A stretch of 64,000 bases of DNA from an uncultured Bacteroidales bacterium (GCA_900319005.1 ONMV01000001.1:1-64000); one strand, 5' to 3'; positions 5,691 through 14,420 are shown, counted from the stretch's first letter. Translations and numbers: made by a program. The notes: generated by a model not told the origin, from the sequence alone.

Positions 5691-8378
5691 ATGGCGGGCC
5701 AAGGTTTCAATGATGCGGTAAAGTATCATTTGACAGGCATGTACCAGGATTGGTTCCTGGATTATGCCTCGTATGTGATACTCGAGCGTGCCGTACCGGC
5801 GGTGGAGGATGGTCTCAAGCCGGTACAACGGCGTATTTTGCATGCCATGAAGACGGTCGATGACGGCAAGTATAACAAGGTTGCTAACATCGTCGGTCAA
5901 ACCATGCAATACCACCCGCATGGTGATGCCTCTATCGGCGATGCGCTCGTTCAGCTCGGTCAGAAAGATCTGCTCATTGATTGTCAGGGTAACTGGGGAA
6001 ACATCCTCACCGGCGATGGAGCGGCAGCCCCGCGTTATATAGAAGCGCGTCTCTCCAAGTTCGCCCTCGAGACTGTTTTCAATCCTAAAACCACCGAATG
6101 GATGAAGTCCTATGACGGACGTAAGAATGAACCCATCCATCTGCCCGTTAAGTTCCCTCTCCTCCTCGCTCAGGGCGTCGAAGGTATCGCGGTCGGTCTG
6201 AACTCAAAGATCCTCCCTCATAACTTCAATGAATTATGCGATGCTTCTTTAGCGTACCTGCGAAATGAAGACTTCGCCCTTTACCCCGATTTTCCTACGG
6301 GGGGTGTCATTGATGTCACCAAGTACAACGATGGTGAACGGGGCGGATCGGTGAAGATCCGGGCGCGTATCACTAAAGCCGATGATAACAAGACCCTTGT
6401 CATCACCGAGATTCCTTTTGGTACCACCACTTCTAAGATTATCGAGACCATTCTCAAAGCCAATCAGAAGGGGAAGATTAAGATCAAGAAGATCGATGAC
6501 TTCACCGCCGACACGGCGCGTATAGTGGTTCAACTGGCGCCCGGCTCGTCCTCCGACAAAGCAATTGATGCACTCTATGCCTTCACCGACTGCGAGGTCA
6601 ATATCTCGCCTAACTGCTGCGTCGTGGAGAACAAGAAACCAATCTTTACCACCGTCAGCAGCCTCCTCAAACTATCCTGCGACAATACCAAAGCCCTTCT
6701 CAAATGGGAATTGGAGATTGAGAAATCCGAACTCGAAGAGAAATATTTCTATACCTCTCTTGAGAAAATCTTTATTGAGAACCGTATTTATAAACAGGAG
6801 GGTTACGAGAACGCTCCTTCCAAAGAAGCCCTCATCGCTTTTGTCGATAACGCCCTCACACCGTTCAAACCCCAACTCATTCGCGAGGTGCGAACCGAGG
6901 ACATAGAGCGACTCTTCGATATACGAATGATCCGTATCACTAAGTTCGACTCCAAGAAAGCGGACGAACTGATGAAGGAACTCGATAAGAAAATCAAAGC
7001 GTGCGTTAAGAACCTCAATCATCTCACCGAATACACTATCGCGTGGTTTGAGATGCTCAAATCCAAGTACGGCGAGGCATACCCACGTCGTACCGAGGTT
7101 CGTAACTTCGGCGCTATCAATATACAGGCGGTGGTCGAGAATAACGAGAAACTCTATATCAACCGCGAGGAAGGATTCGTCGGAACAGGACTCAAGAAAG
7201 ATGAGTTCCTCTTTAACTGCTCCGATATAGATGACATCATCGTCTTCCATAAGGATGGTAAATATAAGGTCATGCGTGTGGCGGAAAAACTCTTCGTCGG
7301 CACGGATATACTCCATATAGCTGTCTTCCAGCGCGGCGATGAACGCACTGTCTATAACGTCGTCTATCGCGATGGTAAGAAGGGCATCTATTTCATGAAA
7401 CGCTTCAACGTTACCGGCGTCGCTAAGGATAAGGAATACGACATCACCCAGGGCAAACCCGGTTCTAAGATCGTCTATTTCACAGCGAACCCCAACGGTG
7501 AAGCAGAGGTTATCAAAGTGACCCTCAAACCTGCCCTCCATCTCAAGAAACTCGAGGTGTGCAAGGACCTCTCCGAACTCGCCGTCAAGTCCCGTACTGC
7601 GAGAGGAAACGTGCTCACTAAGTTCGAAGTCAAGTCCATCACCCTCAAGCAAAAAGGACATTCCACCCTCGGCGGACGCAAAGTGTGGTTCGACCCCGAT
7701 GTGCTCCGTATCAACTATGACGAACATGGTATCTACCTCGGTGAGTTCTGGGATGAGGACCGCATCCTCGTCATCAATAATGATGGTACTTATTATACCA
7801 CCTCTTTTGATCTTACCGCCCATTTCGAGGACAATATCCTCCGTATTGAGAAATGGCAACCCGAGAAAATATGGTCGCTTATCCAATGGAACGGCGAACT
7901 CAAATACTATTACGGTAAACGCTTTAAACTCGACGATGCTTCCGCGAAGATTCAATCCATGCTCGGTGAAGACGGAGATTCGCGTATAACCGTCCTCTCC
8001 GACCGACCGGATGCTACTTTCCGTATCCTCTTCCGGGATACTAACCGCGAACCCCTTGATATACTCATGGAGGACTTCATTGATGAGAAATCAGCCCGTG
8101 CGAAAGGTAAACGCGTCTCTACGCTCGATATAGCCTCCATCGAAGACATCACACCTGCTCCGGAGCCGGAACCCGAACCTGAGGTGTCCCCCGATGAAAC
8201 GGAACCCGAAGAGCAACCCGAAGAAAACCCCACCGAAATCACGAAGTCAAGTGATCTCGAACCATCGAACTCTCCTTCCCTTGAGGGGAAGGCTGGGGAG
8301 AGCTTGTCCTCCATCGACATCGATGGTGTCCCTATGACCATCACAAAACCCAACGATCCCCAATTGGATCTCTTCTAA
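5691..8378 (+). CDS. parC: DNA topoisomerase IV subunit A (ParC/GyrA family)
   Basis: Breakage-reunion subunit of a type IIA topoisomerase, which decatenates chromosomes with ParE. The winged-helix domain has HPHGDASIGD (residues 75-84) and the catalytic tyrosine Y116 in AAPRYIEARLS. A coiled-coil and a beta-pinwheel C-terminal region with imperfect repeats follow. I call ParC rather than GyrA because the N-terminal sequence is of the Bacteroidetes topoisomerase IV type and a canonical GyrA-box was not seen. The position equivalent to E. coli GyrA S83 is alanine. The C-terminal tail (about 820-895) is acidic and P/E-rich and contains a palindromic repeat-derived NSPSLEGKAGE segment. Starts 8 nt after the small membrane gene. 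Confidence 0.92.
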   Translation: MAGQGFNDAVKYHLTGMYQDWFLDYASYVILERAVPAVEDGLKPVQRRILHAMKTVDDGKYNKVANIVGQTMQYHPHGDASIGDALVQLGQKDLLIDCQGNWGNILTGDGAAAPRYIEARLSKFALETVFNPKTTEWMKSYDGRKNEPIHLPVKFPLLLAQGVEGIAVGLNSKILPHNFNELCDASLAYLRNEDFALYPDFPTGGVIDVTKYNDGERGGSVKIRARITKADDNKTLVITEIPFGTTTSKIIETILKANQKGKIKIKKIDDFTADTARIVVQLAPGSSSDKAIDALYAFTDCEVNISPNCCVVENKKPIFTTVSSLLKLSCDNTKALLKWELEIEKSELEEKYFYTSLEKIFIENRIYKQEGYENAPSKEALIAFVDNALTPFKPQLIREVRTEDIERLFDIRMIRITKFDSKKADELMKELDKKIKACVKNLNHLTEYTIAWFEMLKSKYGEAYPRRTEVRNFGAINIQAVVENNEKLYINREEGFVGTGLKKDEFLFNCSDIDDIIVFHKDGKYKVMRVAEKLFVGTDILHIAVFQRGDERTVYNVVYRDGKKGIYFMKRFNVTGVAKDKEYDITQGKPGSKIVYFTANPNGEAEVIKVTLKPALHLKKLEVCKDLSELAVKSRTARGNVLTKFEVKSITLKQKGHSTLGGRKVWFDPDVLRINYDEHGIYLGEFWDEDRILVINNDGTYYTTSFDLTAHFEDNILRIEKWQPEKIWSLIQWNGELKYYYGKRFKLDDASAKIQSMLGEDGDSRITVLSDRPDATFRILFRDTNREPLDILMEDFIDEKSARAKGKRVSTLDIASIEDITPAPEPEPEPEVSPDETEPEEQPEENPTEITKSSDLEPSNSPSLEGKAGESLSSIDIDGVPMTITKPNDPQLDLF
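8270..8301. repeat. Palindromic CCTTGAGGGGAAGG repeat inside parC
   Basis: Sequence CTCCTTCCCTTGAGGGGAAG followed by GCTGGGGAG, read in frame as SPSLEGKAGE. A close relative is in maf at 8736-8766 in the same reading phase (SPSLEGRSGG). Segments of this kind are common in several Bacteroidetes genomes, from general knowledge. Confidence 0.8.
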
Positions 8379-8381
8379 TAA

Positions 8382-8987
8382 TTGTCAATTATCAACTGTC
8401 AATTATCAATTATATTAGGTAGTGCCTCTCCTCGTCGCCGAGAATTACTTGCGGGATTAGGTTTCCCATTTACCACGGTATCGATTGATGCCGATGAGTC
8501 TTTCCCTGCAGAGTTGCAAGCCGGTGATATACCTTATTATATATCGCGTGCGAAGGCGCGCGCGTATGAGGAACAACTCCTCCCAAACCAACTACTCATC
8601 ACAGCCGACACCATCGTCTGGTGTGACCACCAAATGCTCGGCAAACCTCATGACGCCGAAGAAGCTTTTTCCATGCTCCGCGCTCTTTCCGGAAAAACCC
8701 ACCAGGTCTATACTGCCGTCACTTTTGCTGAAAAATCCCCCTCCCTTGAGGGAAGGTCGGGTGGGGTTATGACCCTTGTCGATCGCACAGACGTCACTTT
8801 CCGTGAACTCTCCGACGACGAGATCCACTTCTACATCGATCATTACAGACCTTTCGATAAAGCCGGAGCTTATGGCATCCAGGAATGGATCGGTTATATT
8901 GGCTGCACTGCCCTCAACGGCTCCTATTTTAACGTCATGGGATTACCTGTCCATCTCGTTTATGAATATATTATTAATCATTCATAA
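8382..8987 (+). CDS. maf: Maf-like nucleoside triphosphate pyrophosphatase
   Basis: House-cleaning pyrophosphatase hydrolysing non-canonical or dTTP/UTP-type nucleotides. The family signature LGSASPRRRELL is followed by the conserved ADTIVW, GKP and DRTDVTFREL motifs; the closing segment GAYGIQEW...NGSYFNVMGLPV fits the YhdE-like branch. No ATG precedes the signature: the frame opens with TTG at 8382 within a heptad repeat, and the repeat itself encodes S-I-I-L of the first beta-strand. A second repeat (8736-8766) inserts about a dozen residues (KSPSLEGRSGGV) into a loop before the DRTDV strand. It starts 3 nt after parC and is probably cotranscribed. Confidence 0.88.
   Translation: MSIINCQLSIILGSASPRRRELLAGLGFPFTTVSIDADESFPAELQAGDIPYYISRAKARAYEEQLLPNQLLITADTIVWCDHQMLGKPHDAEEAFSMLRALSGKTHQVYTAVTFAEKSPSLEGRSGGVMTLVDRTDVTFRELSDDEIHFYIDHYRPFDKAGAYGIQEWIGYIGCTALNGSYFNVMGLPVHLVYEYIINHS
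8385..8412. repeat. Heptad array at the maf start
   Basis: Four 7-bp units: TCAATTA, TCAACTG, TCAATTA, TCAATTA. They form the parC-maf junction and the first codons of maf. Confidence 0.9.
8736..8766. repeat. Palindromic CCCTTGAGGG repeat inside maf
   Basis: CCCCTCCCTTGAGGGAAGG followed by TCGGGTGGGG, in frame within maf. It matches the parC copy at 8270-8301 and encodes nearly the same peptide. Confidence 0.8.
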
Positions 8988-9050
8988 CATTCGTCTCTGC
9001 CTTGGCTGGTTCTGCCGTCACTCCGGCCCTCAGCATCCCTTAAAAAGCAA

Positions 9051-10010
9051 TTAAAGCCCCCTGAGAATACAAATACTATATAACATGCCCAGTAACATCG
9101 TAAACTTAACGAGCTGCTGGCATGTTTTGTAATCGCTCGGAATCTTGGCGCTCCATAGCAATCCGAGCACACCTATCAGAGGTGTCACAATCCCTAACGC
9201 TATATACCTTGTGCTCAGACTCATCCATCCCCGCTCAAATGGCAATACATGCCACCACAGATGTCCGATGATAGCAATCGTCACAACAATCAGACCCGTG
9301 ACAAACACTTTCGTCCATTTCTCCCCCCATACAACCGGCATCGTGTGACATTCCAACTCGCGGTCGCCCATCTGATCTTGTATATCCTTGATAATCTCGC
9401 GGATCCAAGTCAACAGAAAAGCAAACAGCGCAAAACCGCCTAACCATACGTATAAATCATGTGTCAGAGTGGTATAGGGTAGAATCGTTCCGTACCGCAG
9501 CTGCAGCAACGCGATATTCGTCATCGCCACTAATAGCGGCGTCAAACTTGCTAAAAAAGCGATGATCACATTGCCAATCATAAAGAGCCGTTTGTAACTC
9601 GCCGAGTAGAACCACAGCAACCCGGGAACCATCATAAATACGATTCCAACGGATATACTCCGCAGCACGATAGCTATCGTAATCCCGCAGATGAATCCTA
9701 AGAAATTAAGAATCCAACTCAGCCTGACTGCCGTCTCTTTGCTGATACTCCGGGTGATAATCACCTCGTCCGGACGGTTGATGCGGTCGATCTTGACATC
9801 GAAATAATCGTTCACTACGTACCCTCCGGCTGCGACTAACATCGTCCCTGCTATCAGCAACCATAGCAGATACCCGGGCATCTGTTCGCCAAACGCCGCA
9901 TCAACCAAGATAGGTGTTGCTACCCATTTCTCCATCACCCAGACCAACGCCCCGATAAACAGCACATTGCTCCACCTCACTAACTTTAATATGTCTCTAA
10001 CTCTTTCCAA
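9051..10010 (-). CDS. UbiA-family prenyltransferase
   Basis: Integral membrane prenyltransferase, 319 residues with about eight to nine helices. The two aspartate-rich motifs are present: NDYFDVKID (residues 67-75) and REIIKDIQDQMGD (about 204-216), which bind Mg-prenyl diphosphate. Bacteroidetes homologues are usually annotated geranylgeranylglycerol-phosphate geranylgeranyltransferase, but substrate cannot be decided here; menaquinone or other quinone prenylation is possible. It converges on maf with a gap of only 63 nt in which I see no clear terminator. Upstream is a repeat-filled gap rather than a recognisable promoter. Confidence 0.85.
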   Translation of the reverse strand: MERVRDILKLVRWSNVLFIGALVWVMEKWVATPILVDAAFGEQMPGYLLWLLIAGTMLVAAGGYVVNDYFDVKIDRINRPDEVIITRSISKETAVRLSWILNFLGFICGITIAIVLRSISVGIVFMMVPGLLWFYSASYKRLFMIGNVIIAFLASLTPLLVAMTNIALLQLRYGTILPYTTLTHDLYVWLGGFALFAFLLTWIREIIKDIQDQMGDRELECHTMPVVWGEKWTKVFVTGLIVVTIAIIGHLWWHVLPFERGWMSLSTRYIALGIVTPLIGVLGLLWSAKIPSDYKTCQQLVKFTMLLGMLYSICILRGL

Positions 10011-10069
10011 TCGTCAATAATTTAAATTGTCAATCAATCGTAAATCGTCAATCGTCCAATAGTCAATTA
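10011..10069. repeat. Array of TCGTCAAT / TCAATCG / TAAATCG units
   Basis: Imperfect 7-8 bp units (TCAATCG TAAATCG TCAATCG and relatives) fill the gap between the UbiA and amylase genes. The same variants recur at 35835-35970. Confidence 0.75.
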
Positions 10070-10097
10070 CTGAAAATCCGTGTTACCGGATTTTCAG
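10070..10097 (-). terminator. Hairpin overlapping the amylase stop codon
   Basis: 11-bp perfect stem CTGAAAATCCG / CGGATTTTCAG with loop TGTTAC. The 3' coding end of the amylase (L-K-I-R-stop) forms one arm. The minus-strand 3' flank lacks a strong T-run, so termination efficiency is uncertain. Confidence 0.55.
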
Positions 10098-11726
10098 AAT
10101 CTCTCCTTTCCATGCTGACAGCGTCACTTCGATCACTCCTTCCGGTGTGAACTCGATCGTACGTTTCTTGCCTGTCAGCAAGTCTGTCGCACTCGCTTTC
10201 TCCTTGCCTTCCAGACCCAGATAAACGAATGCGTCATTCGGTATACGCACTTTGATCTGCTGCTCACGATCATGGAAATTGACCACTACTAACAGCGTCT
10301 CGCCCTTAATATGTCGCAAGAAAGCATAGTGCTGACGTTTGTCAAACCCTTCGCCCTGCGCATAAGTGATGTCGTACATCTGCCCCTTCTGGATCGCTTT
10401 GTCCTCGCGGGCTAAAGTCAGCAACTTCTGATAGAATTCGCGTAACTCGCGTTGCGCCTCATTCAACTTGGCGCCATCGAACTTACCCTTATTCGCCCAG
10501 GCCTGCAAACTCTTCACTCCCCAGTAATCGAAGATTGTCGTCCGGCCGTCAATGCCCGAGAAGCCTTCCATGTCCATACCGCGCTCGCCTAACTCCTGAC
10601 CACTGTAGATCATCACTGGGCATTGATTCAGCGTCGCAGCTACAATCATCGCCGGCTCGGCACATAGACCGCTGCCGCAGAAGAAGCCGCTCGCAATACG
10701 TTGCTCGTCGTGGTTCTCGAGGAAATACAGCAAATGCTTCAGCCGCTCGTCGCCGTGTTGTATCCATTGATGTGTGATACCCTCCGTCGGCCAACCTTTG
10801 CTTGTCACGCCGCGAAGATAATCGTACATACCCACTTTGTCGTATAGGTAATCAAATCCCGCCTCCAAATAGGCGTTGTACTGCCCCGGATCGTAACATT
10901 CGCCGATGAACAGGAACTTCTTATGCTTCTTTCGAACCGCCGCGATAGCCCATTGGAAAAACTCCACCGGAACCATCTCCGCCATATCTACACGCACGCC
11001 GTCGATGCCTTTGTCTGCCCAAAACAGCAGGATATCCCGCATCTTGAACCACGTGTTAGGAATCGGATCAAACTGCTTCTCACGACCGCCCTGATAGAAC
11101 ACACCGTAGTTCAGTTTTACCGTCTCGTACCAATCGTTCTCACCCGGATGACTCGTGAAGCAATCATTGCCCGTTACCTTGGCAGGGTACTCTTCATAAC
11201 CCTGCAAATCCTTGTCCATTGTGAACTTTTCCCCCGGCAGATAATAGAAATTATTCAGCGGAGAGAACGCCCATTCCGGATGATCCCCCTCGCCTAAATC
11301 TTCCACGCCCGCAGGTTTGCAAACGCTCTTGTATTCACGAGCTACGTGGTTTGGTACAAAATCAATCAGCACGCCTAAGCCCGCCTCATGAGTACGTTTC
11401 ACCAACGCCTCAAACTCCTGCATTCGTTTGCTCTCGTTCTTCGCCAAATCTGGATCTACATCGTAGTAATCTGTGATCGCGTAAGGACTGCCGGCACGAC
11501 CTTTGGTTATAGCTGGGTTATTGAATCGGTCGGTCGCGTGACGTATCACACCCGTGTACCAAACATGCGTAACACCCAAATCCACTATGGACTTGAGTGC
11601 ACGCGCGTTGATATCCACAAACCGGCCACAACCGTTCTCTTCCTTGCTGCCGTTACGTTTGCGAGTCTCGTTATAGTTCGCAAACCAACGAGGGAAAAGC
11701 TGGTAAATAATGGGTTTATTAATCAT
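10083..11726 (-). CDS. Cytoplasmic alpha-amylase family glycoside hydrolase (GH13)
   Basis: TIM-barrel alpha-glucan hydrolase or transferase, 547 residues. GH13 conserved regions are visible: DFVPNH (122-127), GVRVDM with nucleophile D247, FIGEC with acid/base E276, and ENHD with D340. A C-terminal beta-sandwich (about 460-547) carries the usual domain C. No signal peptide is present, so it acts in the cytoplasm, perhaps on glycogen or imported maltodextrin. The region between ENHD and the C-domain shows a GQELGERG motif. It follows pta-ackA on the same strand after 85 nt of repeats and may be partly cotranscribed with them, coupling glucan breakdown and acetate production. Confidence 0.9.
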   Translation of the reverse strand: MINKPIIYQLFPRWFANYNETRKRNGSKEENGCGRFVDINARALKSIVDLGVTHVWYTGVIRHATDRFNNPAITKGRAGSPYAITDYYDVDPDLAKNESKRMQEFEALVKRTHEAGLGVLIDFVPNHVAREYKSVCKPAGVEDLGEGDHPEWAFSPLNNFYYLPGEKFTMDKDLQGYEEYPAKVTGNDCFTSHPGENDWYETVKLNYGVFYQGGREKQFDPIPNTWFKMRDILLFWADKGIDGVRVDMAEMVPVEFFQWAIAAVRKKHKKFLFIGECYDPGQYNAYLEAGFDYLYDKVGMYDYLRGVTSKGWPTEGITHQWIQHGDERLKHLLYFLENHDEQRIASGFFCGSGLCAEPAMIVAATLNQCPVMIYSGQELGERGMDMEGFSGIDGRTTIFDYWGVKSLQAWANKGKFDGAKLNEAQRELREFYQKLLTLAREDKAIQKGQMYDITYAQGEGFDKRQHYAFLRHIKGETLLVVVNFHDREQQIKVRIPNDAFVYLGLEGKEKASATDLLTGKKRTIEFTPEGVIEVTLSAWKGEILKIR

Positions 11727-11754
11727 ATTGTGTTTGTGTCTTTCTATGGTAAAT

Positions 11755-11817
11755 GTCTAAATTATCAAATGTCCAAATAAATGAACAAATGGTAAATGAA
11801 CAAATGGTAAATCAAAT
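11755..11817. repeat. AAATGAACAAATGGT repeat
   Basis: Two 15-bp units AAATGAACAAATGGT followed by AAATCAAAT fill the ackA-amylase gap and provide the ackA TGA stop. Related AATGGTAAATGG units lie inside the RND gene (25687-25725) and AACAAATGGTAAATC at the end of the GT2 gene (35468-35482). Confidence 0.75.
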
Positions 11818-13002
11818 AAGCGCCTCCGTATCCATCGCGATCATCAGCTCCTCGTCTGTCGGAACCAGAACAACCGTCACTTTGCTGCCCGGTTTAGAGA
11901 TAATCCGCTCCTCACCGCGAACCTTGTTGGCTTCTTCGTCCAACTCGATGCCGAGGAACGACAAACCTTTCATTACCTCTGCGCGGATATAAGGATCGTT
12001 CTCTCCGATACCTGCTGTAAATACCAGAATATCAATGCCATTCATCGCAGCTGCATAAGCGCCGATATATTTCTTTACACGATAGATGAACATCTTACGT
12101 GCCAAATCTGCACGTTTGTTGCCCTCGTTGATGGCAGCCTCGATATCGCGGCAGTCACTCGAAACGCCGCTTACGCCTAACAGACCCGATTTTTTGTTCA
12201 CTAGGTTGTTGAACTCGGCTGTGCTCAGGTGCTCCTTGTCCATAATGAACGTAGCTGCTCCGAGATCCAGATCACCCGAACGTGTACCCATAACGAGACC
12301 CTCAACCGGTGTCAGACCCATACTCGTGTCCACGCTCTTGCCGTCCATCACAGCCGTGCAGCTTCCGCCGCCGCCTATGTGGGCAGTCACGATCTTCTTG
12401 CCCTTCGGATCAACGCCGAGGAACTCGCACACACGTGCGCTCACATAGCGGTGACTCGTTCCGTGGAAACCGTAACGGCGAATCGCATATTTCTCATATA
12501 ATTCATAAGGAAGCGCATACATGTACGCGTAGTCCGGCATCGTCTGGTGGAAAGCGGTGTCGAAAACAGCTACCTGCGGAATGCCCGGCAGAATTTTCTC
12601 AATCGCGTCAATACCCTTCAGATTAGCAGGGTTATGCAGCGGAGCGAGGTCAATGCATTCGATGATCTGTGCTTTCACCTCCGGCGTGATCAGCACGGAC
12701 TTGTTGAATTTCTCACCACCATGGACTACGCGGTGACCAACGGCATTGATCTCTTTGAGGTCTTTGATGCAACCCACCTTCGGATCAACGAGCTTCTCCA
12801 GAATCAACTCGATACCAACGGTATGTTCGGGCATCGATTTTTCGAATTTCACTTTCTCGCCGTTCGGCAGTTTCACTTGCAGGAACGAATCCGGAAGACC
12901 GATTTTCTCGATGCCGCCTTGTGCCATCACTTCCTTGCTCTCCATCTCAAAGAGCTTATACTTAATACTGCTACTTCCGCAGTTCAATACTAATATCTTC
13001 AT
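11812..13002 (-). CDS. ackA: Acetate kinase
   Basis: Converts acetyl phosphate and ADP to acetate and ATP, the energy-yielding step of acetate fermentation. The protein has 396 residues and the ASKHA-fold signatures: LVLNCGSSSIKYKLF at the N-terminus (N7), VGHRVVHGG, FDTAFHQTMP, the GFHGTSHRYV motif, AHIGGGGS, and FTAGIGEN near the C-terminus. It follows pta with a 31-nt gap that consists entirely of heptad repeat, so the two genes form the normal pta-ackA operon in the order pta then ackA. Confidence 0.97.
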   Translation of the reverse strand: MKILVLNCGSSSIKYKLFEMESKEVMAQGGIEKIGLPDSFLQVKLPNGEKVKFEKSMPEHTVGIELILEKLVDPKVGCIKDLKEINAVGHRVVHGGEKFNKSVLITPEVKAQIIECIDLAPLHNPANLKGIDAIEKILPGIPQVAVFDTAFHQTMPDYAYMYALPYELYEKYAIRRYGFHGTSHRYVSARVCEFLGVDPKGKKIVTAHIGGGGSCTAVMDGKSVDTSMGLTPVEGLVMGTRSGDLDLGAATFIMDKEHLSTAEFNNLVNKKSGLLGVSGVSSDCRDIEAAINEGNKRADLARKMFIYRVKKYIGAYAAAMNGIDILVFTAGIGENDPYIRAEVMKGLSFLGIELDEEANKVRGEERIISKPGSKVTVVLVPTDEELMIAMDTEALI

Positions 13003-13036
13003 AATTCGTAATTCGTAATTTTTAATTTTTAATTTA
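13002..13036. repeat. Heptad array, five TAATTnn units
   Basis: TAATTCG, TAATTCG, TAATTTT, TAATTTT, TAATTTA without interruption. It touches the ackA ATG on one side and contains the pta TAA stop on the other, so it is exactly the intergenic spacer. Confidence 0.9.
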
Positions 13037-14032
13037 CTTAATTGCCTGATTAGCAGTAATAACCACCATTTGCACGATGTCCTGTACTTTGCATCCGCGG
13101 CTCAGGTCATTCACCGGAGCGGCAATACCTTGCAGGATCGGTCCAACAGCGTCAGCTCCGCTGAAACGCTCAACCAGCTTGTAGCCGATATTTCCTGCCT
13201 GCAGATCCGGGAATACGAGCACATTAGCCTTACCTGCCACAGAGCTACCCGGTGCTTTTGTCTTCGCCACGCTCTCTACCAGCGCTGCATCTGCCTGCAA
13301 CTCACCGTCGAGTGCCAACTCCGGAGCCATCTCTTTTGCCAGTTTCGTTGCCTCCTGCACTTTATCCACGAGTTCGTGTTTCGCACTTCCCTTGGTCGAG
13401 AAGCTCAGCATAGCTACTCTCGGCTCGATGCCTGCGATAGCGCGGGCGGTCTCTGCCGTCGAGATAGCGATCTCTGCCAACTGTTTTGCATCCGGATTCG
13501 GGTTGACTGCGCAGTCTGCAAACAGCAGGAAGCCGTTCTCGCCCAACTGCTTAGCAGGCGTGAACATCAGGAACGCACCGCTCACAATAGAGCAACCCGG
13601 TTTGGTCTTCAGAATCTGGAATGCCGGACGAATCGTGTCTGCCGTCGTACCACGTGCACCTGCGAGCTCACCATCTGCATCACCTGCCTTGATCATCAAA
13701 CAACCCAAATACAACGGATCCTGCGCTTTCTTCGCAGCCTCTTCTTCCGTCATGCCTTTTGCCTTGCGCAACTCAAACAGCAGTTTCGCGTACTCCGGCA
13801 TCTTCGGATCGTGAATCGGATCTACGATCTTAGCCTCGCAGATATGCTCATAGCCCTTCTCTGCAGCCATACCCTTGATCTTCTCAGGGTCACCAATCAA
13901 AATAAGCTGCGCAATCTTGTCCTTCAACAAAATGTTTGCAGCTTCCAACGTACGGGGTTCATCGCCTTCCGGCAACACAATGCGCTGCGGATTTGCTTTC
14001 GCGCGCGCAATCATTTGATTTAAAATGTCCAT
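13034..14032 (-). CDS. pta: Phosphate acetyltransferase
   Basis: Transfers acetyl from acetyl-CoA to phosphate, giving acetyl phosphate for AckA. The 332-residue length matches the short form that lacks the N-terminal DRTGG and P-loop domains of enterobacterial Pta. Conserved PTA_PTB features include RIVLPEGDEPRTLEAA, the YLGCLMIKAGDADGELAGA segment, GSVAGKANVLVFPDLQAGNI and a C-terminal GPILQG-APVNDLSRG. Transcription probably begins at the minus-strand promoter at 14322-14352, which would give an unusually long leader of about 285 nt containing repeats and a hairpin. Confidence 0.96.
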   Translation of the reverse strand: MDILNQMIARAKANPQRIVLPEGDEPRTLEAANILLKDKIAQLILIGDPEKIKGMAAEKGYEHICEAKIVDPIHDPKMPEYAKLLFELRKAKGMTEEEAAKKAQDPLYLGCLMIKAGDADGELAGARGTTADTIRPAFQILKTKPGCSIVSGAFLMFTPAKQLGENGFLLFADCAVNPNPDAKQLAEIAISTAETARAIAGIEPRVAMLSFSTKGSAKHELVDKVQEATKLAKEMAPELALDGELQADAALVESVAKTKAPGSSVAGKANVLVFPDLQAGNIGYKLVERFSGADAVGPILQGIAAPVNDLSRGCKVQDIVQMVVITANQAIK

Positions 14033-14201
14033 ATTCCTTATAATTAAATTTAAAAACTCTCAATTTAAAAACTCCCAATTTAAAAACTCTCAATTCTCAA
14101 TTCTCAATTCTCAAAATTTTCGCTTATCGAACATAATCGTTCGAGCGATGCAAGATAAGAATTGTCAACTGTCAATTACCTGCTATCAACTACTCTTGAG
14201 C

Positions 14202-14234
14202 GGGTGATTAGTGGGTGATTAGTGGGTGGTTAGT
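14202..14234. repeat. Three 11-bp tandem units GGGTGATTAGT
   Basis: Units at 14202, 14213 and 14224 (the last with one change, GGGTGGTTAGT). They lie in the predicted pta leader. Function unknown. Confidence 0.85.
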
Positions 14235-14321
14235 GGGTTGCTTGACTAACGTCAGGCTAACATTGAACGAAGAATAATTATCAATTGTCAATTGTCAATT
14301 TTTAATTATCTAAATTCGCTG

Positions 14322-14352
14322 CAAAGATACAAAAAAAAATCCATATATGCAA
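14322..14352 (-). promoter_or_regulatory. Promoter of pta-ackA
   Basis: On the minus strand TTGCATATATGG begins at 14352 and, 20 nt after the TTG, TATCTTTG occupies 14322-14329. It matches the consensus apart from the first T of the -33 box, and shares the TTGCATATA extension seen at other promoters here. Confidence 0.7.
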
Positions 14353-14388
14353 TACTTACTGTAAAAAATATTTTTTTTTAATAAAAAA

Positions 14389-14420
14389 TTTGGACAATTC
14401 AAAAAAAAGTTGTACCTTTG
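14389..14420 (+). promoter_or_regulatory. Promoter of the OmpA/LysM gene
   Basis: TTTG 14389-14392, 20-nt spacer, TACCTTTG 14413-14420. The segment TTTGGACAATTCAAAAAAAA is nearly the same as that of the tRNA-Asp promoter at 27980. Confidence 0.85.

Noticed and set aside
6672..7955. 427-codon minus-strand frame opposite parC
   Set aside because: Antisense shadow of the ParC C-terminal region; no promoter or family resemblance.
8988..9050. Terminator between maf and the UbiA gene
   Set aside because: No stem with a T-run could be built in these 63 nt on either strand.
13070..14023. 317-codon plus-strand frame opposite pta
   Set aside because: Antisense shadow of pta; rich in H, R and C without any motif.
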